From: Schistosoma haematobium
Lineage: Eukaryota; Platyhelminthes; Trematoda; Strigeidida; Schistosomatidae
Length of the DNA stretch: 64,000 bases
Assembly (NCBI RefSeq): GCF_000699445.3
Contig: NC_067195.1
Coordinates: forward strand, 13,638,787-13,702,786
Direction: 5' to 3'
Of this stretch, positions 35,701-49,900 are shown one piece after another (positions within the stretch are counted from its first letter, which is position 1; each line of letters begins with the position of its first letter). A model generated the notes under the pieces. The model worked only from the letters and a program-made list of their open reading frames with translations. It was not told the origin of the DNA and did not search any database. Made by a program: the position numbers and the translations under genes.

Positions 35701-38700
35701 AGGCATGGAATATTCAATATGATTTTTATTCACCTAACGTTATGTATGTCAAAAGGCAGATATATGAAAAACAAAGAAAATTCTGACTGATTTCTTTTTC
35801 AAATCCCTAAGAACGATATGTTTTTAGGATGAATTCTGGCACACGGCTAGCTTTAGACAGATATTTTTAATACCGAATCAATCAATTGTTTTATGGGAAC
35901 ACCCTTAAGTTTTTTAGACGTCTGCATCTCCTTAAAGGCTATCTATTCGTCCCACTGGTTTAGTAAAATGGTATTTTTCAAAAAGATTATTCATGAGCTT
36001 GGAAACGATAGTATTTGGTGGGTTTTTTTATTTTATTTGTATGTTTATGATAGTAGGATGTAATAATGAAAATCTTTGTGTCAAAATCACAAACAAGTTT
36101 GGATTTTCATCAAAATAATTTACGAATGATTAAAAAAACCACTTATCTATCAAACTTGATAAGTTAGTTCAATAACAGCCTTATGTTAGGCAACCAATTG
36201 TTTGTCATTTTTCTATTTTAATTTTTGAATGCTAATTTTTTCAAATACTATTTTTGCCAATAGTATTGATCACAAAATATCGTGGGAAGCTGAACGTATT
36301 TTGAACACTTCTGGGAATAGAAGAAACGTTTTCGTGAACAACCGCCCTCTTTTTTCCCATATTGTAATGTTGTAGAGATTGCAATTCAAGTTCTGTGTTT
36401 ATGTTAAAGAAATAGCGAATAAACGCAAATGAAGAGGAGATTTCCATTTCTTTCGATATTCAGACAGAGATATAAGGTTTAGCGATTGTATGAATGAGTT
36501 TGAAAAGGACGTCCTCTCTGTCCAGTGATTAGGTTGTCAACCCACTGAAGTATGTTCAGAGGCGTCTGCTTGTTTGATTTTATTACATTTTAGATTTGTT
36601 TTTCTGATATACTACTTATTATATAATAAATAATGTATCATATTAACTAAACTACATAATCAGAAGGGGTTTTGTAGAGATTTCAGGAATTTCAATAGTT
36701 CAAGTCATGAGTCAATTGAAGCTAGACCACCATGGAAAATCTGGAAGCACTGGATGGCCGTTTCGTCCTATTGTTGGATTTCTCAGCAGTGCGCATCCAC
36801 GATCCTGGAACTGTCGTCCAGTGCTTCCAGGTTTTCCATGGTGGTCTAGCTTCAATTGACTCATTATTTGAACTATTTTAAATTACATAAAATTAATGAA
36901 ATTTTATGCAATCGGTTCCCTTTATGAATTTAAATAGAGCAAGAACAAACATTGATGCAGAATAGTATGAATTCATATTATTTCGAGGTTTCTCGTCAGC
37001 TGCTTACAAACCGAAATTGTGATAGAATTTTTACGTGGAGATAGTGTGAAACAATTGACATAAATGAGTGTAAATAACTTGATTACAATAATAACTATAT
37101 ATATATATATGCTAGAAACAGGTCAGAGGTCAAAAGAGGGGGGAATAGCAATGGGCAGCCCTCTAGGCCCAATTCTTGCCGACATATTTATGGGACATGT
37201 GGAACAAAAGAAACTGAAGCACTCAATCGACAGTACCACACTCTACTGCAGATATATGGATGACACGTTCCTTGTCTGCAAGAATCACCAACACTCCACG
37301 TACCTACTTAGTCTGTTTAGTAAAGTACACAAAGATATAGAATTTACCATGGAACATCAAGTTGATGATAAATTCCATTTCCTAGATATTGGAATTAGGC
37401 GAACATCAGATGGCACACTACAAAGACACATTCACCGCAAAAATACTTGGGGCGGAGTTTATCTCAATTTTAACAGCTTCTGTCCAATGAGTTATAAAAA
37501 GGGTATTGTGCGAAACCTTTTTGACGGCGCACGAAAAATCTGCTCAAAAGAATGCCTCGAAGAAGAAATTACTACAATCACCAAATGCCTACGTGAAAAT
37601 GCATATCCGGATAAATTCATCCACAAATATGCTAATACAAACCCTCCGATTAAGCATGATACAGTCGAAAAGAAAACCTGCTTCCTATCCTTGCGCTTCA
37701 AAGGAGATGAAGTCGCCGGAATTATCAACCACAGAATTAATTCCGCTTTAAAAGTGACCTACCCGGCAGCCAAACTGACTACGTCATGGAAAACATACTG
37801 CTCACTGAAACAAACGAGAATCGACAAGTCCTCTCCCCTCAGTTGCTCCAACTGCATTTACCAATTCACATGTACGTGCCGTAGCACATACATTGGAAGA
37901 ACTGAGAGAAGAGTACAGGTTCGCATTTCTGAGCATATTCCGAAGAACTTGACGCTGCGAGGGACTAAAGCTTTTAACAGTGCAATAGCTCGGCATCTAC
38001 TTGACACCGGGCATACCGTCGATATTATACGCGCGTTTAAAATTATCAATAGACAAAGAACTACCACTCTCCGCTTTGCTGAAGCCATTGCAATCAAGAA
38101 ACTGAAACCGGACTTATGCATCCAAAAAGAGACTTTAATAAACTTATCACTACCCCGGTAATCTTTTTGTTTCTGTTTGTTTTGTGTTTTGGTTATTTTA
38201 TTCATTTACTTATTCTAAGATATTTTATACTCCCCCCCCCATTACCTAATTCTTAAAATAAATTTTATTCACACATTTCCACCACCTGATACTCTTAAAT
38301 CATCTTAACTTTCCAAACCCTATTTAATTATTGTTACGTAATCTTCCTTATCATTATTTAATTCCATTAATCTCCACAATTATCACACAATTTATGAACT
38401 TCATTAAATTATTACACCACCCACCCTGAATTAACCCCCCTCTTTTGACCTCTGACCTGTTTCTAGCATATATATATATATAGTTATTATTGTAATCAAG
38501 TTATTTACACTCATTTATGTCAATTGTTTCACACTATCTCCACGTAAAAATTCTATCACAATTTCGGTTTGTAAGCAGCTGACGAGAAACCTCGAAATAA
38601 TATGAATTCATACTATTCTGCATCAATGTTTGTTCTTGCTCTATTTAATGAAATTTTACTGTACTTTAATTTTTGTTTTCTAATTGGCAATGTATATAAT

Positions 38701-41700
38701 GAAAATTGAACGTACTTACCGTAACACTTTTGTACAATTTTGATCATGTTTAATTATGATATTTAAATGATGTGTGATATGGAAAAAGCATTTCATTGTG
38801 TTTGATTTATTTAATATAATTTTTAGGTGCGTTTTTAATTCCATATACATTAATGTTAGCATTACTTGGATTACCATTATTTTTTCTGGAATTCGCTTTC
38901 GGTCAATTCGCTAGTTTAGGTCCAATTTCTGTTTGGAATATTAGTCCATTATTCAAAGGTATGTATAGATGTGTGTGTGTTAGTATGTACAGGTAATGTT
39001 TATTTTATTATATTGTCTGGGAGAAAAAAATATACTTTACTATATGAAATTTTTGTATTATTCAGCATGTTAACCATAGCTCAGTAGGTTAGTGACTTCA
39101 TTTACACTGTCTTCAGTGCAGATCCTATGTCAGTATTTTAAAAATCCCGAATAAAATAACTAGAGGAACCTATTGAGTTAATAAACAATAAACAAACACA
39201 ATTCAGCAAGCTTGAGACGCGGGGATGGGAATTGTCTTATCAGAATGAATTGTCTTGTTTTTCTTATTCAAAGTTATAAGATGATATCTAAACATGAAAC
39301 ATTTGAGCACTTTATTTTAGCAACTATATAAGAACTTTTGATTATAATCATGTAATCAGGTAATAAATATTTCGCTACATAATCCGTAGTCTGACTATGA
39401 ACAATTTCACTTATAATACATGGATTACGTGAAGGAATCTTACAGTGTTTATTTCATAAAATACAATTTTTCAAATGTTTGTCACCATCTATTTTTTGCA
39501 GTAAATTAATTTTGTCATCTCATGAATTGATTATCGCAGTTATTCTGTCACAGGTTTTCTCATCCATAGTTTGATGACAAAAAGAATGTTCCGTTTATTA
39601 TTATCATACTTTTCTAAAATCTTCAACTTTCCTAATATTCATCGACTACATAATTTGTTAAATTCGTTTTGAAAATGTGCCATTTGAAATAGGAAAAAAA
39701 AACAATTCTATCCATTGTTTTGTCAGAGCATCGATGATTGTATTCCTTTGATAGAAAATATCTAAAATTTATATATATATATATATATATACTCATTAAA
39801 TTCAACGAGTCCATAAACTATGTCTATGATTGAAGCATTGGAATAGGTATTCAACGTGCCTTTTCTAGTTTGAAAACAGAAAACTGGTTTTCGAAAAGAG
39901 AATTTTCAGTTTTTGTTTTGATTTTTTCTTTCTGAACAACATATGTTCATATAAATAAATATCTATTTTCAATATTTTGAAAAGAAATTATTCACATAGT
40001 AAATAAATCAAATTATCAATCCTATAAACCTAAAATATAATACAAAGTTATTCAACGATATACCGAATAAAAGACATTTCTTGGTAGAAAAAATCATAAA
40101 AAGAAAACAGAGTTTCACAAATATATTTTATATGTCTATAATTGTGGTAAACATTGTCATTTACAAAAACAACATATACAAACATTGACATGTTGAACAC
40201 TAGCTCCCTGGTGTTTTAGATTTAAACAAACTGATTATAGATAGTATGTTATAAAGCTAACAAAAAATGTGCATATATTTTGTCAGAATTTATTCTTTTA
40301 GTACAATCTAGTTCTTTATTGAAATTAAAATGGATGATTTTTGCTTACATAGATAAATTTTTAATAATTTCTCTAAGTCAAATGAAAAGAATATTTCCCA
40401 TTGATTTAAATCTATTTGTAAGTTAATGAATGAAATACATATATTAACGGAAAACATATGGCAAAGTAGATAGCTAGTTTATAGTTGAAGTAAAAAAAAG
40501 CATTAATTTTCTATTCTTAGAGCATCCACTTGACGAATCCAAAATAGGATGAAACCTACGTCTATGATCCAACTTTACTGAAAACTGTAATATCAAGTCG
40601 ATTCTATATGAATACGTTTATGCCAACGGAAGCTGATCTTTTGTAGTTTTTTTATATCAACAATGTGAAATACATACTGTGATAAATATAATTTATTAGA
40701 GTAAATCACTTATTCCCTGTTATCACATAGCGCCTCCCAAAAAATATTACGTTTTGTCATCTATACATTACAAAGAAAGTCTACTGATTACATTGTGAAT
40801 TTTGCTTTTTACATTTTCCAGGTATTGGTTACGCTATGGTATTTTTATCATGGTTATTAAATATCTACTATCAAGTTATCGTTGCACATTGTTTATATTA
40901 TTTTGGTGTTAGTTTTACGCATACATTACCTTGGACAGAATGTAATCCTCCCTGGAGTACACCTGATTGTATCGATTCAAACAGAAGTAAGTGATATTTA
41001 TTATGTAGATTAATCTAAGGATCACGTTAAGAAGTGATTATTTTTAATTTACACATTATTCACCGTAATAAGTTAACTATTCAATGGGTAGATTTATGTA
41101 GCCGTACCAATCTTCATTTATTAAGTTTCTATATTGAATTATTTCTTTGCTAGCTTACATGAATGTTTACAGTATATATATCCTAACTGCAACTCCTGTT
41201 CGACATTTTATCGCTGTTCCTTTTTAACGTGATTGATTAATCGACAGGCCAAACGTTTACCCTCTAAACCATTGAGCTGGCATACAACGGCGTTAATGTC
41301 TAACCTCGAAGAATCCACGTAATTGCGCGACCATCTTCCATTGTGGAACTCATCCATGTCAGGTAGAGACAGGTATCTACCTCAGTACAATGGAAGATGG
41401 TCGCGCAATTTCGTGGATTAGTTGAAGTTAGACACTAGCACCATAAGATGCCTGCTCAGTGGTCTAGAGGCTAAGCGTTCGCACGCGAGATCAAAAGTCC
41501 TGGGTTCAAATCCCGCGAACGGAATTGTGGATGCGCACTGCTGAAGAGTCCCATGATAGCACGAAACGACCGTCCAGTGCTTCCAGGTTTTCAATGGTGG
41601 TATAAGATCAATCGATTCATGATCTCAATCAAAACTTAGTAATCTCCCACAACCCCATATTGATAATTGTTTTATTTGCTGGCTATTGTTATGTATCAAC

Positions 41701-43870
41701 CTAATCGCTTTTAATTTATCCTAAATTAATAAGATCTCAGCTGAGTTGCACATTATAGTAAGTAGTAACATGGGACGATCATCCAAAACATTCTAAATCA
41801 TAATCCTTTTTTATTCTAACTATCGTAATGGATCGAGTTGTTTGATACCTTATAAGCTCAAATACAACAGGGTAACGGCTTCAAGCTAACACGTTTTATT
41901 TGATCTCTTCAAACTGTTCATCATGAAACTGCAATTGATAAGTATTTGTTTTGAATTTAATTTTACATGGACAATGGTCCATGTAAAATTGATTGATCAC
42001 TAACTAATGACTAGTGTCATGTTGATTCAGTTCTTTTGTGTTGATCAAAGTCTGCTAACAAAATCGTAATATGACCCAGGTCTGTAGTATTTCGTCGATT
42101 AACTACAGCCAACTCAGTCAGTCAGTAACAACGTAGAACTTCGTACGTACGTACATCAGATTTGAATGTGACCACCTTGGTCTCTTGTGCTGTCACGGGT
42201 ATGAGGGCTGATATCACTTCCCGGCTGCCCACACCGTGGAAGGGTATTTCTTGAGGAACCTGAAAAGGAAATTGGATTAGTGTTGGTCTTGACGATCTGG
42301 GAGCGTGACCGCAGAGCCCAAGGGACAACTGCTTGAGGCCGGTCGCGCACGGCCTTTTTGTGGAAGGTTTTTGACGTGTTAGCTCCGTTCTTCAAAGGGC
42401 CTTACCGCCGGAGACGGAAATCCGTGAGGTAAGGTGATGTGTGACATTTTTAGGGTCGACCTTTTCTAACCCCACCCCTCCTTGTGGGAAGGCAGCATCG
42501 CTGCAGATGCTGGTTGTCTGAAGGAAACACCTTACTGCTGTCACACCCCTCTACAGTCAGCAGTACGACTTCGCCCTCAGACCTTGAGTTGCTGCTTTTA
42601 GTCTTACCGTTCACCAATCGACCTGCCTGGCATGGTAGAACCTGCAGGAACATATGTTCCAGCCAATATAGCTCTGTTGGGTCATCACGATAGGCAAGCC
42701 CGACCACCGCGTCAAGGTAGCAGCTTCGATCGGGACAGCCAACTAACACAATTAATTGTTGTTTAATAAGTATCTACTGCATTGCAACTATAATTATTTA
42801 CATTAAACTTCTTCTACTCTAAACTTTACTATTAAATTGCCCATTTACTTCTATATTTTATCAAAATACTTTACAAAGTAGCAGATGAAAATCGGTTCAG
42901 TTCCAGTTGTATACACTTATTATGTAGAAATCACAAATCTTCACCGTTCAGGCGATGCTTCTTTACTTATGTAAATCACCAGGTATGGGGATTATTCATA
43001 ATCCTGATATTTACTCTGTTGATGTACAAACGTTGACAAAAACTATAATTCGTTGCTTTGTAGTTCCTTTATATATTTCTTGTGTTTTTTTTTATAAAAA
43101 AAAGCTGATTTCATTCTATGAAAATACTAATGAAATTTCTCATCCAAGTTTTGATAAATCTAATCTTGTTCACATGTCTACATTTTATGGAAGTGAGAAT
43201 TTATTTCAATATCATGTCAAGTACAGTTGATCTATTTATACATCAGTTTATTAAATTATGCATATACATATAATGTGAATTTCTGTGAATTTTTACTGAA
43301 TTACACTTCTAACATAAATATGTAAATATTCTGTTTTGATTTCAGTGAATTACAGTAACATCACATATCCTAAAACACCATCAGAAGATTATTATTTGTA
43401 AGTGAAATTTTATAAATTATAATTTTATTGTTAATTAATTGATTTATAAATATGGAGAAATGATTATGGTTGTTTTATCCAATAAGACAATTGTTTACAA
43501 CCTTCTCTACTCTTTACTCTACTCCACTCCACTCTACTCTACTGTACTTTACCTTGTTCTATTCTACTCAATCCTTGACTATTTTCTTTCTACTAATTTC
43601 TCATTATCTCGGATATGAACAAGACAAACATCGTTATAATTGTAGATAGTTTTCATATAATATAAATTATTGAAACTAGATAATATGCTAATGTTTTATT
43701 CATTATGCCAAATGCTTTGTGCATATTTTATTCTATTGAAGCTATCATGAAAACAAAAATAAATACCACATCATATTGGTTTAGACTAATATGAGTTTTT
43801 TATGCCTCAATTGAATGATTAATTTAATAGGTCATCCAACGGGTAACTGTACTCCATATTGTAATCAATA

Positions 43871-43931
<61 letters not shown>

Positions 43932-46900
43932 ACTATTAAATGTAGACCATAAAGCGAAATCATGAGAGTGGGTCAATCGATCTCCTGAATAAGTTGAATA
44001 ACATAAAAAATTCACTAACATTTTCATAATTGATAAAGTAAATAATTTGCTATATGTTGAAACATAAATGATCGAGAAACAGTAACTGTTCAATGAACCT
44101 AAATGAAATCAAATGAACAATGAGCAAATTATTTGTTAACATTATGATCATGATCATTAATATCGTCCAATGGCATATCAGTTTGTAAGTACTTACGAAT
44201 ACCGGTTCAAAGTTACCAATAACATTATCTGTAAGTTACTATTCTCATTTATTGAAAATAACCATATTATGTAAGTGCTTCTGAATTTACGTTTTTGTTT
44301 ACATTTATTTAAATCTATATTCACGTACTTATAATTGTCTTTCTGCTCGTTAAGTAAAACATTTTGTAGTAGTATAATGTTTTAGATCCATTAGATATTT
44401 TTGGTCATCCATCATTGTTACAGGACAGATGGAATGTGGCTAACAGCGCAATCCAGGACTGGTGTTTCGCCTCGTTTGGGACTCATCAGTTGGATATACC
44501 CGGAAATGAAAGTTAATAATCATTCCTGGATTCTAACCCGATACCGTTCGCTCCCAGCGCCATCGCGTTTTCCACTTAGTGACTAAGTCCAAAGACAGTG
44601 GGATGAATTCTTGTTCATTAGTATTAGTTGTTTGAATCTTCCCATCATGTTTATGACTGAAAACTACCATTCTATACTTCTACATGTGCAAGTGGTGCAA
44701 ATGGCCTCAATATTCCATTACATCAAGGATTTTAAACGCAAATAGATGGTGGCGATAAACTATAATTTCCACATTACACACGTCAGCAGCTATCTCGACT
44801 CAATAACTAAGTGAATAGCGAGTTGATGTTTGAAGCGAGCGGTACTGGATTCGAGTACCGAAGTGAACATAAACTCTATCTGAGGAGACTCAAGTGAGAC
44901 AAAACGCGCGTCATGGATTCCACTGCTAGCCACCGTCCCTCTTTGCTTATAATACTTGTAACTCAAAGGAATCCATACAAGATGCACATATACCAATAAA
45001 AGACTGAATAATTGCCGTTTTCAACATTATTTGGATGATGTAAACAATCAACACAAAGGAATAGTTTTAAAGCTCTAATTGTTGTGGTTTGAAACCTGTG
45101 GTTGTGATTTCAATGTATTTATTGATTACCTTCCTGTATATCCTATATATTATTATTGTTGAACACTTCTGATTTGTCAGTTCTTGTCAGTACTTCGCAA
45201 GTACCGTTTTATATTTACAATCGTTTTTGATGTACCTATCAGCTATTTTCCCTCTTTATGTCCTAAACAAAATGTATCGAAAGTGGATTCATGCAAATTT
45301 GTTATATTTAGAATTATTTGAATATTAATTATTTTTATTGTTTAATAAAATATACACCAGGTGTATATACAGTTTTGTTTTGTTTTAATGAAACATTCAA
45401 AAAGAACATTATAGAAATGATTATGCGTATTACGCTTCAAAATAGACACATTATTTCATTGATTTATTAAAGATGTGTAGTAATCTGAATTTAAGAAAAG
45501 TTAAACTGGGGGAAATTTCTATTTTCTTTTTTTCAACGGACTATTATTTATGGTATCTGGGTAAATTTGGACTATTTATTAATTATGACAACAATTTCTA
45601 TATCGCTTAGCTAAATTTATCTTCGAATCAACAATTCACCAATATATTAGTATAACTATGACAATTTATATATTATTATTAATAGACTGTTATTTACATC
45701 TACTATACATTATTTGCTCTATAATATCAGTATAGGGTTGGAGAGATTGTTCAATTTCATGGATATCATGAACTGATCTAAGTTGGATAGGCACCGAAAC
45801 TCTGAAAGCACTGAGTATCTTTATCGTCCTAGTATGGTACCCCCTAATAATGTGCATTTGCGTTCCTGGAACCGAAAATCAAATTCAAGATCTTCGGTCT
45901 CATGCGTGAACGAACAAACTCTAGACCACTGAGCCGGTTTTTAATGGCTTACTGGTCTAAATTCTGTCAGTTCTCTATATTGCGCGAATATCTGTTTTCT
46001 TCGGTGAGTACCTTCCTGACAATCGGCAGTGTATACTAAATGAACATCAAGTTACTTCACGTTTTGAATATTCGCGTAAGATAGGTCTGTTCGTGATAGC
46101 AATAAAATTGAGCTATTCCGACAACCCTATACTGATAATTTTCATTTAGTTATTGGTGATTAGCTTTGAGAGGATATTCTCAGGGTTCTAGTAAGAAGCC
46201 ATGATCAATGTAACTCAACCACTTCAGGTGTGACGGAAATATTCATCGACGACAATGGAGGGTGTTCGGGCAGTATAGAGGACTGATTGGAGTTAGACCT
46301 GATTACTGAACACTCATCACATTTTATAAAAATTTGGTTTCAATGTAATGCGAATTGTAATTCGAAGTTGTTATTATGACCTGGGATTAATGAATCAATC
46401 AGGTATGATCAGAGTAAACCCTGGCACAACGAGATAAAATTAACAGGACACAGCAAAAGAGATTGGAATACATTAGTAGCAGTGACGATGCAAAAGACTA
46501 GACATTGAGAAAGTTTCAAAAATACAGAATGTAAAGGATTCTAAGAAGAAATTCAAGGTTGAAAGATGAAGGGTGAATATATCTGCACCATTGATAGCAG
46601 TTTACAGAGTCTCTTACCACTGATCACAGTTACCACAAAGATTTCAATCAGGTTAGCCTGTATCTGCCAACGTGACTAAAATGAACAGTCAGGGACTTTA
46701 TGGACTGATGCCATGTTTTAGTTAAGCATCGTCTAGTTTAATTCCAACCTTTTATTACCACGAAAATTGACTCTCAAACAAGCTGGCGTCTAGGTATACG
46801 TAACATCTCTTGACTGTCTTAATTAGTGAAGACTCAACTTTATCAGTCCATTTGTCACGTTTGCTTAACACCATATGGTTAACCTCAATATATACTCACT

Positions 46901-49900
46901 TCATTACTTTTGCATCTTTTCCTGTATTTTGTTTGCCTAAACAGAATATGATTCATCTTTACAGTAATTTCGTTCTGCATTTATTATCAATGTATCAAAG
47001 AGTATGCTATTCCAGTTCATCAATGTTATGTTGTTTAATCATGGAGAAATGTTATCTCGTGATCTGTTCAGATGCGTGTGTAATAGTTTCCTGTTAAGAG
47101 TTATTGCTCAGTCAACTTCAGAAGTGTTTAGTTCACGTGCTTACGCTTTATCCTGCAAATTGACATATTTGGCTTGTATATGTGATTATTCTGATAGTTT
47201 GACATCAGTAACTGTCTTTAGTTAACAATGATGGAAACTAAAATAAACTGAATGTTTGTTTCTTCCTAGTGTTACACTCCTGAACAGTTCCCTTCCAGTA
47301 ATCTGACGGTCATATTTTCATTACAAGGGATTGAGGTTTTCACTCCGTTCGCGAAACGTGTAGAGAATGTGCATAGCGGTGTGGTTCTATACGACAATAA
47401 AATAGTAGTTTAATGCTTCTTTCTTTCCTAGCTAGAACAGGCCCTTAATGTTGAACTCCAAAATATAAAAATACACTCGTAATATACTCTTTGATCAAAG
47501 TTTTTCTGATGTTATCAAAATTGATAATAATAGGAATAACATCAGATAAATATAGAATAATCAAGCTTAAAAATTACGTTTAGTGAATATCTTTGTCAAC
47601 AATCTTTTGAAACTGAACATGGATTTTGTTTTGAATTGTCTAACAAAACCATGCATGTACTCCTTAAGATTAAAATTTTTTATTCTTAATGTAAACTTTC
47701 AATCTCCATTTATTTTGAATATATTGACAAGAAATAAACAATATAGAATATCAGTCTATGGAATACCGTCAAGTTCAAAATCAATCAAATTAACAAACTG
47801 ACAACTTAACCATATGACAAATTTTGATTTGTGTTCTGTAATAGTAAAATACTTACTACTCACCAAACAATAACAAAAATAAAAATAATCTGGGAATAAA
47901 ATGATATTTATGTGTACTTTATAGTTATCAGGAATTTCCTTTTTAAATCATCTACATTAAATAATTATTAAGATGCTAAGTTTTTTTTATATTATTTAGT
48001 AATCAAGTTCTTAAATTATCACCTGGTTTCGAAGAGTTCGGTGCACCAGGTTGGGAATTGTCTTTATGCCTTTTATGTTGTTGGATTTTGTGTGGACTAG
48101 CGGTTATTAAAGGTGTCCAGTCTCTTGGCAAAGTGAGTTACAACCGAACTATTCATTTATTTACTTATTTTTCGTTTACATTACACTCTTAGATAGTTAT
48201 CAATTAAGTTTGAATGTTGGCAATATTTGTTAAAAGGTATACAGTGACTTTTAACCATATTATTTATGTAACGTAAGTTAATGTATCTTCGGTGTGATGT
48301 ACTACTCATATATAATAGATGTACAATGGATAAATTGTACAAATCGAATAGAAGTTACATCATAAGAAATGCCTATATTTTAGTGTATAGCTCATCTGAG
48401 CAAACTGAAGTATCATAAAAGTGTTGTTTATATCTTGGCATCACCATCTCCAAATTCATATATTTCAATTGGAAGCGTTTGTTAACATCAATAAAAGTTA
48501 TTAAAAACCAACTATCCATAAAATTTTGTTCAATCATGACTATAAGTAATTGATACAGAAACTCGATACAAATATAAAATCTTTCAATACGCTTGCCCAA
48601 CTGCGCAATCGGAGAAGTCTGAATAATAACTTAGGACTTATTATCGACGAAACGAAATAATTAGGCAAACAAATCACTGATCCATACACATTTTACCTTC
48701 TTACTCACACATGATCATTTAATCTTAGTACTCGAGTTCATGCACAGTCGATCTCTTCCAGTAACGTGTTTCATTTACAATTTCTCACAAATTTATTCAC
48801 TATAGACAGCATGTATTCACAAGAAAGTGGTAGGTTTAATTTCACCGTGTTCATTAAGAGCGGTGTAGAGTTTTGCTTCCAGTTTGAAGAACTGTATAGT
48901 GCGGAAGTCATATTCTCTGCTGTGTCGTTTATAGAAATTAATTTATTTTTAGGTAGGATCAGTGTAAGATATTTTATCTTTGTGTTTTGGACTCATCAGT
49001 ATTCTATATCCACGTCACCTTCATTAATCTAACTACTGTTAGATCCAAGATCTCTGGTGTGTGGGCGAGAATGATATTGACTGGTTATTAGCTTAGTCAG
49101 ACTAATAGATAGTCTGACAGGTACTAGATGAGTTATATATTCTCTCACCCTTATTGTTATTATTATTATTATTACTATTGGATTGTTGACTGACTGTTAT
49201 CGGTCTTTGGTGTGGAAGTATATATACGTTCTAGTCAGGCAAATCATGTGTTCTTGGTCTGAGTTGTGTTGATGTCGTCTAGAATAGACACTGGGAGTGA
49301 ATCTAGTGTAGATATTCGTTTAAGGCAAATTAACGTCCTATTTGTGTAGACGAGAAATCCAACTGTTATGACAGCGGTGACGGTGGTTAAGACGGATGTA
49401 CTACCAAATATTCAGTTAAGGTGGATTTTTTAACAGTAAAATGGATGATCTGAAATCTTTATTGCAACAGCGAAATGCTGTTATCGAATTATTGGTCAAA
49501 AATATGACAGCATTCCTAAGAACCCAGGTATTTAATTGTGCTATGACTTCGGATTCTATTGCGAATTCAAAAAATGAATTTAGATTTGACCCAGAAAGTG
49601 AGATTACTTTTAAGGCGTGGTTTAAGCACCATGAGGATTTGTTTGTTAATAGTTATAAATAGTGGGACGAAGGTTCTAAACTGAGATTATTACTACGGAA
49701 GCTCGGCGTTTCTGAAGATGAAAAGTCTTATAATTTTATTCTCCCAAAGAAGACAGCCGACATAAAATTCAGAATGCCTGACACGCATATTTGGGGAGTG
49801 ATCATCAATTATTCACACTAGATACTAGTGTTTCCAGCTTGTAAGAAAACCACAGAATGATTATGTGACATATGCAAGCATCGTGAACCAGGAATGTGAG

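Larger units (their letters stand above)
36908..38644 (+). mobile_element. Young Penelope-like element with inverted 214-bp terminal arms and 14-bp target duplication
   Basis: The 14-bp direct repeat TTAATGAAATTTTA at 36,893-36,906 and 38,645-38,658 brackets the insertion. Inside, 36,930-37,143 and 38,435-38,648 are a perfect 214-bp inverted repeat, the inverted pseudo-LTR arrangement known from Penelope-like elements. Between them is an open ORF for the second half of the RT and a GIY-YIG endonuclease. Perfect arms, a perfect target duplication and an open ORF all indicate recent insertion. RT motifs before the GSPLGP block are missing, so the copy is 5'-truncated. It lies sense to the host gene in SLC6 intron 2. 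Confidence 0.93.

Noticed and set aside
41449..41521. Possible tRNA gene with box A and box B
   Set aside because: It does not fold into a full cloverleaf by eye and is joined to a SINE body with a hammerhead.
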